From positions 1,116,001 to 1,180,000 of the forward strand of contig CAWFNX010000001.1 in the NCBI GenBank assembly GCA_963817335.1: a stretch of 64,000 nucleotides of DNA. Direction: 5' to 3'. The DNA comes from AV40 sp963817335. Its GTDB lineage: Bacteria; Verrucomicrobiota; Verrucomicrobiia; Chthoniobacterales; UBA10450. This document shows, piece after piece, positions 15,616 through 24,057 of this stretch. Each line of letters starts with the position of its first letter. Position 1 is the first letter of the stretch. The translations under genes and the position numbers were made by a program. Under the pieces are notes generated by a model, which saw nothing but the letters and a program-made list of their open reading frames with translations, did no database searches and was not told the origin of the DNA.

Positions 15616-16848
15616 GTGAGTGCGCGATGTCTTTTTATTTGCACTGCGCTGATGCTGTTGGTCGATGCCGTGTACGCCGGCGTCTATCAACACACGAGAG
15701 ACGGACACACCCTTTTCTGGAATAATAATCCAAGTCCGGATAGCGAGGCGACGTGGTCGGGTAGCCGCGATTCGAAAGGGTTCGCCACGGGATATGGCAC
15801 ATTGACCTGGTATAAGGTCCAGCGCGCAGTCGTGACTGGCTCCAATATAGCGTCCTCCAGAGGGAGCGCCGGTAGCCCTGTCATAATCAACCGCTATTCG
15901 GGCAAAATGATCCTGGGCAAATTTGATGGACCAGTCCAGAACGTAGATGGGAGGGGGAAGACATTTCACAGCACCTTTGCTAACGGGATTAAAACGACTG
16001 ACTCGGTTGCAGGGACCCCGCCGCCCCCTGACCAACAATCGAGTGAACGTGTATCCAAAGATGCTGGCAAGGCGCAGCCCGCACGGCCGGCCGCGGGGCC
16101 ATCAAGTTCTAAGACGGCAGCATCTCAGCATTCGCCCATGCAGTCGAAACCACTAGTTGGCGACGCGCAGCCCGCACCGCCAGCCGCGGGGCCATCAAGT
16201 TCTAAGACGGCAGCATCTCAGCATTCGCCTATGCAGTCGAAACCATCAGCACCATCTTCAGCTCCAGCGATCGACGACGCGACCGTAAAGAGCCGCATGA
16301 TCGCTGACTTTGAGGAACAAACTCAATCGGTTTTGTCTCGGGTAGGGGATGCGACTGGAAATTTTCGTGAGATCGATCGACTGGATTCTGTGCCGCAGTT
16401 ACCCGCGGCCGTATCCGATAGCGTCGCCTCGTTGGTCGACCGTGCACGTGAGTTTCGCGCGAAGGTTGGATACGAAACCGCTCTGAGCGAATATCGAACC
16501 GAAACTGAAACCGTCGACGCGCTATCGGCTCTTGATCAGACGGCCCGAAGTATCGCCGGCAGAGATGCTTCTGCGGCGAATTCCCGGCTAGCCGATTTCC
16601 TGAAAAGTAATCCTGAACCAACGGTGGATGTTCAGAAACCGTTGTGGAGTTATCTGACTTCAATGAGGTTGTTGTGCAGTCGATTGGAGAAAGAGGCCGA
16701 GATCCACTCAGAGCGGGCACAAGCATTTGCTTCGGCCGGCAGAGCCGCAGATGCCATCCGAGAATATCAAGAGGCATATCGGATCTTCCCGAATCCGGCT
16801 ACAGCTGAGAAGATCCGTCAGCTTCAGAGCAAAGGCCTCGGATTATGA
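15616..16848 (+). CDS. Secreted unknown protein with MORN-like N-terminus and tandem repeat
   Basis: A GTG at 15616 opens 410 residues with a signal peptide (SARCLFICTALMLLVDAVYA). Residues about 22-125 resemble MORN-type beta-hairpins (TGYGTLTWYK, GKMILGKFDG, NVDGRGKTFHSTFANG). A low-complexity Pro/Ala/Ser linker follows with two near-identical 31-residue units (AGPSSSKTAASQHSPMQSKP in each). The C-terminal third (about 215-410) is helical and ends in a TPR-like helix pair (HSERAQAFASAGRAADAIREYQEAYRIF). The function is unknown. It overlaps the next gene by 4 nt, so the two products probably work together at the envelope. Confidence 0.75.
   Translation: MSARCLFICTALMLLVDAVYAGVYQHTRDGHTLFWNNNPSPDSEATWSGSRDSKGFATGYGTLTWYKVQRAVVTGSNIASSRGSAGSPVIINRYSGKMILGKFDGPVQNVDGRGKTFHSTFANGIKTTDSVAGTPPPPDQQSSERVSKDAGKAQPARPAAGPSSSKTAASQHSPMQSKPLVGDAQPAPPAAGPSSSKTAASQHSPMQSKPSAPSSAPAIDDATVKSRMIADFEEQTQSVLSRVGDATGNFREIDRLDSVPQLPAAVSDSVASLVDRAREFRAKVGYETALSEYRTETETVDALSALDQTARSIAGRDASAANSRLADFLKSNPEPTVDVQKPLWSYLTSMRLLCSRLEKEAEIHSERAQAFASAGRAADAIREYQEAYRIFPNPATAEKIRQLQSKGLGL
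16072..16245 (+). repeat. 93-bp tandem duplication in coding sequence
   Basis: Two copies spaced 93 bp apart (starting at 16072 and 16165), about 80 bp of which match almost exactly, starting GCGCAGCCCGCAC. The unit length is 31 codons, so the duplication keeps the frame and lengthens the Pro/Ala/Ser-rich linker of the secreted protein. Confidence 0.9.
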
Positions 16849-18032
16849 AGAGACAGTATTTTTACGCTTCCCTTTTTGTCAGAGTGGCAAAGGGACTTGC
16901 TGTTCTCACAGGGTTGATCGGGATCGGATTTTGCGCCCTGCGCTATTACCAGGCCACCATCGCAGCGGGTGCGGTTGCCTATAAACCTTCGCCCGATCTG
17001 CAACAGGTGCTTAACAGACTGAAAGACGCTTTTTTGACTGCTGAGCAGACTGCCAACTCATTTAATGAGGGAAATCAATCAACCGCACCGAGCGTTGATG
17101 CGCCACACTTTCCGCCGGTGATTAATTCAATGGATGATTTTAACCGAATCGCCGCCGAGCTCGCCAGAGTCGATCAGGCGCGCGGACAGTTGAAAGAATC
17201 GATTGTGAGCCGTTTTGAAACTCTGGTGAAGAGTATCGAAGAGAAACTTCACGCTTACGCAGCGGTATTGCAGTCGTCCCCGTCGCCAACACCTGCCACC
17301 AGTGAAAGTCCTATCCCCAATGCCTCACCCTCACCGTCTCCCACTGCTGGCGAAGAATCTTTGTTTTCATCCCAGCTTGCTACTTCCGAAACGAATGAGA
17401 GACGCGCGGATCTGAATGAGCGGAAGGAATTTCTTAAAGCCCTGGCTGGCAAAGCCGAAAACGCCGAAAATCGTGTGATACTGCGCGAAGCCGCAGATCA
17501 ACTGAACCGGTTGGCGAAGCTGCTGCCGGAAAAATTCGACGCATCAACTGGAGCGCAGCCGGCTGCCACGTCCATAGCCCGGAAGGAACCGCCAACTGAA
17601 CAAGGTGGCCAACTGTTGCCCTCCGAGCGAGTCGCTCGCCAGCTTGAGCAGTTGCGGGGCACAGTGCGACGGATGTTACTTACGTCATGGAGCCTGGATG
17701 ATGCTTTTGAGCAGGTAGTTAATGCTAATTTGGCTGAGCAGGAAAAGTATCGCGCTGCGACACAGGCACAAAAAGCGATTTGGCTCACAGCAACTTCGCG
17801 AATCGTAATTGGGTTGCTTGCGGTTGGTCTTGCGAGCCTCGTGATAGTTGTCTTTGCTGATCTCGTTCAGACCCAACTCGATACCGCGACCAACAGCAGC
17901 ACGGTAGCAGATGCCATCGATTCCATGCGCGGGTCGGTGACACATTTGTCGGCAGCTGAGCCGGCTCTGGAAGAGGCAGCGCAAGTCCACAAGAACGGTG
18001 ATAAGCGCGCCCGAGAGGATTCGAACCACTAA
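16845..18032 (+). CDS. Unknown membrane protein with two terminal membrane segments
   Basis: 395 residues starting in a 4-nt ATGA overlap with the preceding gene. One membrane segment lies near the N-terminus (GLAVLTGLIGIGFCALRYY) and another near residue 325 (IVIGLLAVGLASLVIVVF). Between them is a long, mostly helical and probably periplasmic region with a Pro/Ser/Thr linker (SPSPTPATSESPIPNASP). No family is recognised; the shape recalls envelope sensor or scaffold proteins. The last eight codons (18009-18032) lie antisense to the 3' half of tRNA-Arg, so the C-terminus may be secondarily extended. Confidence 0.7.
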   Translation: MKRQYFYASLFVRVAKGLAVLTGLIGIGFCALRYYQATIAAGAVAYKPSPDLQQVLNRLKDAFLTAEQTANSFNEGNQSTAPSVDAPHFPPVINSMDDFNRIAAELARVDQARGQLKESIVSRFETLVKSIEEKLHAYAAVLQSSPSPTPATSESPIPNASPSPSPTAGEESLFSSQLATSETNERRADLNERKEFLKALAGKAENAENRVILREAADQLNRLAKLLPEKFDASTGAQPAATSIARKEPPTEQGGQLLPSERVARQLEQLRGTVRRMLLTSWSLDDAFEQVVNANLAEQEKYRAATQAQKAIWLTATSRIVIGLLAVGLASLVIVVFADLVQTQLDTATNSSTVADAIDSMRGSVTHLSAAEPALEEAAQVHKNGDKRAREDSNH

Positions 18033-18079
18033 CCTTCTGATCCGTAGTCAGATGCTCTATCCAGTTGAGCTACGGGCGC
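18007..18079 (-). tRNA. tRNA-Arg (anticodon ACG)
   Basis: The minus strand reads as a complete 73-nt cloverleaf. The acceptor arms are GCGCCCG and CGGGCGC; the D arm is GCTC...GAGC; the anticodon arm is TCTGA-CTACGGA-TCAGA with anticodon ACG; the T arm has TTCGAAT in the loop. CCA is not encoded. A TTGACC box at 18116-18121 (minus strand) is a possible -35 element. The 3' end overlaps the coding end of the convergent gene 16845-18032 by 26 bp. Confidence 0.97.
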
Positions 18080-18130
18080 CTAAGAGAGCGTGTAATTTGC
18101 GGAGAAACGCGGAAGGGTCAAATAACAGAC

Positions 18131-18211
18131 GTGATCAGTGACGCGTGACCAGTCACAAGTTATAATCACGTCGGCTTTTTCCTGTTCACTGATCACAGGT
18201 CACTGTTCACT
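18131..18211 (+). repeat. Spacer of GTGATCAGTGACC-type short repeats
   Basis: The gap between the tRNA and the next gene is built from direct and inverted copies of a GTGATCAGTGACC-like motif (GTGATCAGTGACGCGTGACCAGTCAC, then TTCACTGATCACAGGTCACTGTTCAC). The same motif fills spacers at 19757-19795 and 47936-48012. It can fold into a long hairpin. Confidence 0.6.
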
Positions 18212-18219
18212 TTCAGTAA

Positions 18220-19365
18220 ATGACCATCTTTCTCGGCTGCGGTTTCGCGGCGAAATATCTCCAGGGCGGCGGCAACTTTTCCGTCCCACTGCAATGGATG
18301 CTCGGCCTGCGCCGATTAAAATGCGACGCAATCTGGCTCGAGCACATGCCGAGCGAAGGAAATTTTCGCGATGACGAGCGGAAGATCGCGAACTTCCAGC
18401 GACAGCTCCGGCTCCACGGACTGGCCGGTCGCTATTGTTTGCTTTATCACGAGAAACCCGAGAGCACGCACGATCTCGATGCGCTCCGTTGTTTTGGAAT
18501 GTCCAAACGGGAGCTTTTGGACCGACTGGCCGGTCCGAACGTTTTGCTCAATCTCAGTTACTCGATTCATCCTCCGTTGCTGATGCAATTCGAGCGCCGG
18601 CTCTTTTGCGACCTTGATCCCAGCGAAATCATGTTCTGGATGACAAAAATGGAATTGGGCCAGTCCACCCATCACGAATTCTGGACGATTGGACTGAACG
18701 TAAATGCCGCCGATTGCCGGTTGCCGAAACTGTTGGACATGAAGTGGCGAACATTTTTCCCGCTGGTCGACTCGAAATTATACAAGCCGAAGCCGCGTCC
18801 GCGCTCGCCGAAGTTCACTACGATCGGGCAATGGTATTGGAGCGGCGCGGTCGAAGTAGACGGCGATTATCCCGACCTTTCGAAGAAGCACGCATTCGAG
18901 AAATACATGGATCTGCCGAAACGAGTCCCGGAGGCGCGGTTTGAATTGGCGATGCACATGAATCCGGACGATCCGGAACTGGCGCGGGTGCGAAAGCGCG
19001 GCTGGCGGGTTGTCGAACCTCACAAACTGGCGGGCACGCCGAAGAAATACCGGCAATACCTCGCGAGCGGGCTTGGCGAATTCACGGCGATCAAGGGGGT
19101 CGATGTCAGTTGGAGGACCGGTTGGCTGAGCGACCGGGCGGCGGCATTTCTGGCCACGGGGCGGCCGGTGATTACCGAGGATAGTGGGGCGGGCAAATAC
19201 CTTCCGCGCGCGAGCGGTTTTCATTTTGTCGGGGACCTGGAGGAATCGGCCGCCGCGGTCACGGACGTTCTGGCAAACTGGCCCCGCCGTTCGCGCGAAG
19301 CGCGGGCCTGCGCAGTCGAATTGTTCGATTCGGGAAAAAATCTTAACAAAATCCTTGGCCTGTAG
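18220..19365 (+). CDS. Glycosyltransferase-like protein (paralogue of the 36377-37549 product)
   Basis: 381 residues. The C-terminal third holds the nucleotide-sugar-side signature of GT-B type proteins, shared almost word for word with the product at 36377-37549: GEFTAIKGVDVSWRTGWLSDRAAAFLATGRPVITEDSG here and the equivalent KDQYVRLNTGWFSDRSACYLAAGRPVITQETG there. The N-terminus starts at MTIFLGCGFAAKYLQGGGNF and lacks a signal peptide. A cytoplasmic sugar transferase is likely, with unknown donor and acceptor. The gene stands alone, and its TAG stop is the TAG of a GTAG-footed repeat. Confidence 0.65.
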   Translation: MTIFLGCGFAAKYLQGGGNFSVPLQWMLGLRRLKCDAIWLEHMPSEGNFRDDERKIANFQRQLRLHGLAGRYCLLYHEKPESTHDLDALRCFGMSKRELLDRLAGPNVLLNLSYSIHPPLLMQFERRLFCDLDPSEIMFWMTKMELGQSTHHEFWTIGLNVNAADCRLPKLLDMKWRTFFPLVDSKLYKPKPRPRSPKFTTIGQWYWSGAVEVDGDYPDLSKKHAFEKYMDLPKRVPEARFELAMHMNPDDPELARVRKRGWRVVEPHKLAGTPKKYRQYLASGLGEFTAIKGVDVSWRTGWLSDRAAAFLATGRPVITEDSGAGKYLPRASGFHFVGDLEESAAAVTDVLANWPRRSREARACAVELFDSGKNLNKILGL

Positions 19366-19420
19366 CGGCTCTCTCCCAGCGCCGGTTTATAGGATGTCGG
19401 CGGTCACAGATCGCCGCTAC
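19362..19420 (+). repeat. GTAG-footed palindrome with GTAGCGGC/GCCGCTAC ends
   Basis: Starts GTAGCGGC and ends GCCGCTAC (59 bp). An internal GGCGGTCAC/GATCGCC hairpin is visible; the left hairpin has decayed. It has the same general plan as the element at 5964-6016. Its TAG serves as stop codon for the gene ending at 19365. Confidence 0.7.
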
Positions 19421-19476
19421 AACAATTCCATTTAGCAATTGCAAAACGTTTTTCGGGTGTTACTCGTTGTCCCGTT

Positions 19477-19761
19477 ATGGCCGATTTGATGAAAGCCCCA
19501 GAGCTCAAAGAGCGCATGAAACGCATCCCGGAATGGGAGCTGGAGAAAAAGCACATTGAACGCACCTTTGAGTTCGATGATTTCGCAGATGCCATCGATT
19601 TCGTGAACGCCGTGTCCGAAGTGGCCGAGGAAGAAGAACACCATCCCGACATCGATATTCGTTACAACAAGGTCCGGCTGCTCCTTTCGACCCACAGCAA
19701 AGGCGGCCTGACCGAGCTCGATTTCTCGCTCGCGGAACGAATCGACACGTTATCAGAGTGA
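19477..19761 (+). CDS. Pterin-4a-carbinolamine dehydratase
   Basis: 94 residues. Typical PCD/DCoH sequence: helix around AEEEEHHPDIDIRYNKVRLLLSTHS with the catalytic His pair (EHHP), and the ending GGLTELDFSLAERID. The enzyme dehydrates 4a-hydroxy-tetrahydropterin, recycling the cofactor of aromatic amino acid hydroxylases; none is seen in this window. Some bacterial members act in molybdopterin metabolism or without a known role. The TGA stop sits in a run of GAGTGAC repeats. Confidence 0.93.
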   Translation: MADLMKAPELKERMKRIPEWELEKKHIERTFEFDDFADAIDFVNAVSEVAEEEEHHPDIDIRYNKVRLLLSTHSKGGLTELDFSLAERIDTLSE

Positions 19762-19846
19762 CGAGTGACGAGTGACGGGTGACGAGTGACCCGCCTCCGC
19801 CAAAGCTACGGCGCGGCGAGCGAGCGACCAGCCGGTCATGGTAAGA

Positions 19847-19981
19847 TTATGGTGAGGGCGCCGGAACAGGAATTTCGATCTTGTTTGGCGGCGGCGGCGG
19901 TTGCATCCGCCAGTCAATGAACTTCCAAACCGCGATAACGACCAGAACAACGACAAATGTGGCAATGATTTTTCTGGTCAC
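19847..19981 (-). CDS. Short membrane-anchored proline-rich protein
   Basis: A GTG at 19981 (minus strand) opens 44 residues: a basic start (TRKI), a hydrophobic segment (IIATFVVVLVVIAVWKF), then DWRMQPPPPP and a Pro-rich end (IEIPVPAPSP). The layout is that of a single-pass protein with an extracytoplasmic Pro-rich tail. The start codon lies in a GTGACCAGTGACC spacer repeat, with a stop codon just upstream in frame. It sits 27 bp downstream of the DUF5069 gene on the same strand. No family is recognised. Confidence 0.45.
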   Translation of the reverse strand: MTRKIIATFVVVLVVIAVWKFIDWRMQPPPPPNKIEIPVPAPSP

Positions 19982-20008
19982 TGGTCACGCGCCACTTGTC
20001 ACTTCTGC

Positions 20009-20464
20009 TCAGTCGACAGTCGGCTGCAGCTTCTGATTTCCTACCAGTAACCGGCCTTCGTCCGCGTCGATGAAGGTAAACATCGTTTGGATTTCTGATC
20101 GTCCGGCCATTCCGGCTTCTTTTTTGCGGCGCTTGAGGATTTCGGAGAGCTCATCGTTCCAGCCACGTTTGCGCATGAATTCGTTCCAGACGTAGATCTC
20201 ATCCTCCGATGGACGATGCCCAGCGCTGAAACACCATTGGAGGATTTCGTCGTCGCTTCCGCCTTCCTTCACTCTCGCGGCCAATGGGTTGTAATCGACA
20301 CGCAGGAACGTGCAGCAACTCGAATCAAATCCGCGTCCGAGGTTTGCCTCGTAATCGGCGGACAATTGCCCTTTTTGGTGCTGTCGAATTTTGTCGAGCA
20401 TTCGTCCAAAATAAACGATGCCGCCAACCTTCGATGCCGGGCTGCGCAGGCCTAACTCCCTCAT
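20009..20464 (-). CDS. DUF5069 domain-containing protein
   Basis: 151 residues. It matches the DUF5069 pattern as I know it: LRSPASKVGGIVYFGRMLDKIRQHQKGQL near the N-terminus, then DYEANLGRGFDSSCCTFL, and the DEIYVWNEFMRKRGWND segment after a Trp-Cys-Phe (LQWCFSAGHRPSEDE). The family is common in Verrucomicrobiota and related phyla and has no assigned function. The product is soluble with no signal peptide. It is followed by the small Pro-rich membrane protein and preceded by the GT39-like gene. Confidence 0.8.
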   Translation of the reverse strand: MRELGLRSPASKVGGIVYFGRMLDKIRQHQKGQLSADYEANLGRGFDSSCCTFLRVDYNPLAARVKEGGSDDEILQWCFSAGHRPSEDEIYVWNEFMRKRGWNDELSEILKRRKKEAGMAGRSEIQTMFTFIDADEGRLLVGNQKLQPTVD

Positions 20465-20510
20465 CGGGCAGCGAGTGTGCTCCCTTTTTACGCGAGTTGC
20501 AAGCCTGCGT

Positions 20511-22553
20511 CTAATCGCCGACCAGGCAGACCGCGCGAGTCAGCTCCGCCGGTGCGCCATAAAGGGCGCGATCCACATCCGCGTCGGTGAGGTCGAACAC
20601 AAAAATCGAGTAACCGACCTGCGCGTTCGGCGCGCGATGCCGCAAATAGGCGCATAATCGCTCAAACTGAAGCCGCTCGAAGACGTGAATTTTTTTGTCC
20701 GAGATCGGTGCGCTGCCATTTGCGATTAATGATACTCGGGCGGTGGGATCCAAAGCCGTGCTTCGATCGCGCCGAATTTCGTTCAAGGCGGTTTGGTATT
20801 TTTGCTCGTATGCCACGGACCAGTGTCCAGGCTCGATCGCATAAACGCTTTGCAAGGTTGTCGCACTAATGCAGTAAATGCCGCCGCGTAACGGCGCAAA
20901 GGTCATGTTGCCGGCGGAATAATCCTCCGGCAGCGTTTTGGCATCGATTCCCTCCAATTTCGGATCGGCGGTGCCGAAGTAAGCGAGGTAAAGTGGCTTC
21001 TCGGTAGCCGAAGAATGAAGATCGAGCCACGATTTCAATCCGGATAAATCCTGTCCCCAGTCAAGCGAGCTATCAACCAAGTGTTGATATCCGTTTCGTG
21101 GGCCACCGGCTATTTGGTTGAAGTAAGCCAGGTAACTCGGCCGGACGGCAAATGATTCTCCAATTTGCCAAAGCAGAAGGAGCGCGACCGCGCCGGCGTA
21201 GCTCCTGGGTGAATTTTTCGGAAGGAGGCACGCAGCGGCGCCGCAGCCAATGAAAAGCGCGAGATAAATAGGCAAAATGTGCCGGTGGCCGATGTTGAGC
21301 GAAATCCCGATCGCGAACGCGGCGTAAATCAGAGCAAATATCGCGAAAGGGTTGAGAAGTTTTTGGAGCGTCCAACGCTCGCGCTTCGCGACTGCAAGGC
21401 AGATCACGAGCGCGATCAGGCACAAGAGTGGGAGCGGCGTTTTGTAAAGAAACGCCCGGGGAAAGAAAGAAGCGAATCCGACGAGGCTCCACCGGTTGTC
21501 CAGAAAAGCCGGTCGCGCCTCGGTGCTTTTTTGAGTATAGGCGAACCCGCAAAGATAAGCTTCGGGAAGCAAATGATGAGCGCGGGCGAAATCAACCGCG
21601 CGTTGGATCGGAGTGTTATCTGAAAGAATTACGCTCCAACAATTATTCCAGACTTTTCGCGCCGGCCCATTATCGGTCAGCGCTGAATAACGAAATGAAA
21701 ACGATAACCAAATGGCGAATACAACGGTCGCGCCAAGGACCAGCCACAATCCAGCGATCCCGCAAAACTTCTTCCGCGTTTCGGTCACGGCCGTCTGGAA
21801 TTCTCCGAAGCTGATCGCAATCTCTGTTTGCGAGAAAACTTGCAGGATCGACGTCATGGCGAGGACCGGAAGAACGATTGGCGCGGAGAATTTCGTCAAG
21901 AAAAGTCCCGACAGGCTCAATGCCGCGAGCGCCAATTTCGCTGGCGAGATTCTTTGGAACAATTGCCAGCAGCTCCAAATCGTGGCGGTGAAAAAGAATG
22001 CGGCCGGAATATCCGAGGTCACGAGCGCGCTGTGGGCGATAAAATTCGGATCGAATGCGATCAACGTTTCCGCAATCAGGCCGCCGATCACTCCGAAAAA
22101 TTCCCGTCCGATTCGGTAGACCAGAAGGCAAAGCGCCGCGCCAAAAATGGACATGATGAGTCGGGCCTGCGCGATCATTCGATTCGGATCGTTACCGAGT
22201 TCGTAAAACAACTGGTGAGCGGTGCCACCGTCGTCCGCGTGTTGCCAATTTGGATCGTCGGGCGAAACGAATTTCGTATGACTAAATAGCAGCGGTAGCG
22301 AAGCCCAGCGTGCCGGCAGGTTTCCGTTCTCCGGATCGAGGCGGAAATCATTTCGAACCCAATAACTGAAGCCGGCGGCGAGATGTTGCGGCTCGTCGAA
22401 GGTTGGGGATTTCGTATTTACGGCGGTGACCGCCAGGAAGGCGTGCAATGCGGCCAGCAAGATTGCGGCGAGATGGAAGATTCTGCAGCGGCGGTTTCCG
22501 ACCGTCGCATCTCGGCGCTGAGACAGCGCCGCCAAACCACTCGAGAGCTCCAT
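20511..22553 (-). CDS. GT39-like polytopic membrane glycosyltransferase (ArnT/PMT family)
   Basis: The ATG at 22553 (MELSSGLAALS) gives 680 residues; a GTG six codons earlier is less likely. After the first membrane helix comes the GT-C catalytic loop with acidic residues (KSPTFDEPQHLAAGFSYW), then about ten more membrane segments and a large soluble C-terminal domain (about residues 480-680) beginning near the YQHLVDSSLDWGQDLSGLKSWL motif. Such enzymes take a sugar from a polyprenyl-phosphate donor and transfer it outside the inner membrane to lipid A or protein. It could use the lipid-linked sugar made by the 6887-10102 cluster. Confidence 0.82.
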   Translation of the reverse strand: MELSSGLAALSQRRDATVGNRRCRIFHLAAILLAALHAFLAVTAVNTKSPTFDEPQHLAAGFSYWVRNDFRLDPENGNLPARWASLPLLFSHTKFVSPDDPNWQHADDGGTAHQLFYELGNDPNRMIAQARLIMSIFGAALCLLVYRIGREFFGVIGGLIAETLIAFDPNFIAHSALVTSDIPAAFFFTATIWSCWQLFQRISPAKLALAALSLSGLFLTKFSAPIVLPVLAMTSILQVFSQTEIAISFGEFQTAVTETRKKFCGIAGLWLVLGATVVFAIWLSFSFRYSALTDNGPARKVWNNCWSVILSDNTPIQRAVDFARAHHLLPEAYLCGFAYTQKSTEARPAFLDNRWSLVGFASFFPRAFLYKTPLPLLCLIALVICLAVAKRERWTLQKLLNPFAIFALIYAAFAIGISLNIGHRHILPIYLALFIGCGAAACLLPKNSPRSYAGAVALLLLWQIGESFAVRPSYLAYFNQIAGGPRNGYQHLVDSSLDWGQDLSGLKSWLDLHSSATEKPLYLAYFGTADPKLEGIDAKTLPEDYSAGNMTFAPLRGGIYCISATTLQSVYAIEPGHWSVAYEQKYQTALNEIRRDRSTALDPTARVSLIANGSAPISDKKIHVFERLQFERLCAYLRHRAPNAQVGYSIFVFDLTDADVDRALYGAPAELTRAVCLVGD

Positions 22554-22626
22554 CGACGATAGGGAGAGCACACCCCGTGCGAAATCATTTAGCGATTTTC
22601 CGATTCAATGGTTAAATCCTTAACCG

Positions 22627-24057
22627 ATGGACCGGATCGTCGGCATTGAGACCGAGTACGGCTGCCTGATGAGCAGCGAAGAGCTGCGCTGCAACTCGGA
22701 AGTGTGGCCGGCCAAGGTCAAAAACCACCTCTTCAACAAAGCGCGGGCCGGGACAATCGATCTTCATTACCGCGATTACGAAGAACCGCCCGGGAACGGC
22801 GGTTTTCTTTTAAACGGCGGCCGGCTCTATCTCGACATGGGCCACATCGAGTACGCCTCGCCCGAGTGTTTGCACCTGCACGACCTCGTCACCTACGAAA
22901 TGGCCGGCGACCAGTTGCTCCGCGAATCGCTCGCCGCGCTCGAAGCCGATGATCGCGTTTCGTTCATCAAGAACAATGTCGATCATCACACCGGCGCCAC
23001 CTTTGGTTGCCACGAAAATTATTTGATGAAGCGCGAGGCGCAGTTCACTCCGTCGGTGCTCGGCACATTGCTCACCTTTCTCGCGACCCGACAAATTTTC
23101 ACCGGCGCCGGCAGAGTGGGGCAGGCAAACCCGCTCGCGTTCGATTTCGAGCCGCCGCAAGCGGAGACGCCGGTCGCGTTCCAGTTGAGCCAGCGCGCGG
23201 ATCACATCGTCAACGACATTTATCAATGGGTGCAGTTCAATCGCGCCATCATCAACGCGCGCGACGAGCCGCTGGCCGATTATCGTAAATATCGCCGGCT
23301 CCATTTGCTCATCGGCGATTCGAACATGAGTCCGTTCGCCAACGCTTTGAAAATCGGTACCACCGCGGCCGTGCTCTCGCTCCTCGAGCAGCGCCAGTTG
23401 CCGCGCAACCTCGTGCTCAACGACGCGGTCCGCAGCACCCGCGACATCTCGCGCGATCCGACCCGCAAATGGATTGTCGATCTCGAGAACGGCAAGACCA
23501 TCGGCGCGCTCGACGTGCAATGGCAGTTTCACGATCTCGCCCAGCGGCATTTGCGCGAACGGGATCCCGAGACCGATTGGTTGCTCGAGACCTGGAGTTT
23601 CGTTCTGGAATCAATCGAACAAAATCCGCAGGCGTTGATCGGTGGTGTCGATTGGATCACCAAGAAATGGTTGCTCGAAACGTTCATGAAATCGGAGAAG
23701 GTCGGCTGGGACGATCCCTGGCTGCAAAGTTTGGATCTCGAATATCACAACATCGATCCGGCGCGGGGGTTATTTTTTAGCATCACGCCTGGAAAACGCG
23801 TCGCCGAATGGAACAATAGTTTCGAACCGGCAACCGCCACCCGTGTTCCACCCGCCAACACCCGCGCCTCGGGGCGCGCCCGCGCCGTCGCTTATTTTCA
23901 GGATCGACAACAACCCTACGTCATCAACTGGGACTCGATCGCGCACGACAGCCGCGATTTTCTCGTCATGGGCGACCCGTTCGAAACCTACAACGACGAA
24001 GTCGACAAGTTCTTGTCGAAACCGCGCCCCGCTTCTAACCCCGAAGATCACGAATGA
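22627..24057 (+). CDS. Dop/PafA family carboxylate-amine ligase (Pup/UBact deamidase or ligase)
   Basis: 476 residues with the Dop/PafA fold: start DRIVGIETEYG (ATP/Mg-binding Glu residues), NGGRLYLDMGHIEYASPEC with the catalytic Asp, FIKNNVDHHTGATFGCHENYL, and RYRRLHLLIGDSNMSP. TGAGRVG...FQLSQRADHI and ISRDPTRK are closer to depupylase (Dop), while the inserted Dop loop is short. In Actinobacteria these enzymes prepare, attach or remove Pup for the proteasome; homologues in other Gram-negatives accompany a Pup-like UBact. No Pup-like gene, second paralogue or proteasome subunit is in this window. The next gene overlaps by 4 nt. Confidence 0.87.
   Translation: MDRIVGIETEYGCLMSSEELRCNSEVWPAKVKNHLFNKARAGTIDLHYRDYEEPPGNGGFLLNGGRLYLDMGHIEYASPECLHLHDLVTYEMAGDQLLRESLAALEADDRVSFIKNNVDHHTGATFGCHENYLMKREAQFTPSVLGTLLTFLATRQIFTGAGRVGQANPLAFDFEPPQAETPVAFQLSQRADHIVNDIYQWVQFNRAIINARDEPLADYRKYRRLHLLIGDSNMSPFANALKIGTTAAVLSLLEQRQLPRNLVLNDAVRSTRDISRDPTRKWIVDLENGKTIGALDVQWQFHDLAQRHLRERDPETDWLLETWSFVLESIEQNPQALIGGVDWITKKWLLETFMKSEKVGWDDPWLQSLDLEYHNIDPARGLFFSITPGKRVAEWNNSFEPATATRVPPANTRASGRARAVAYFQDRQQPYVINWDSIAHDSRDFLVMGDPFETYNDEVDKFLSKPRPASNPEDHE

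Noticed and set aside
22810..23550. Long minus-strand frame opposite the Dop/PafA gene
   Set aside because: It mirrors codon structure of the real gene and has no recognisable motif.
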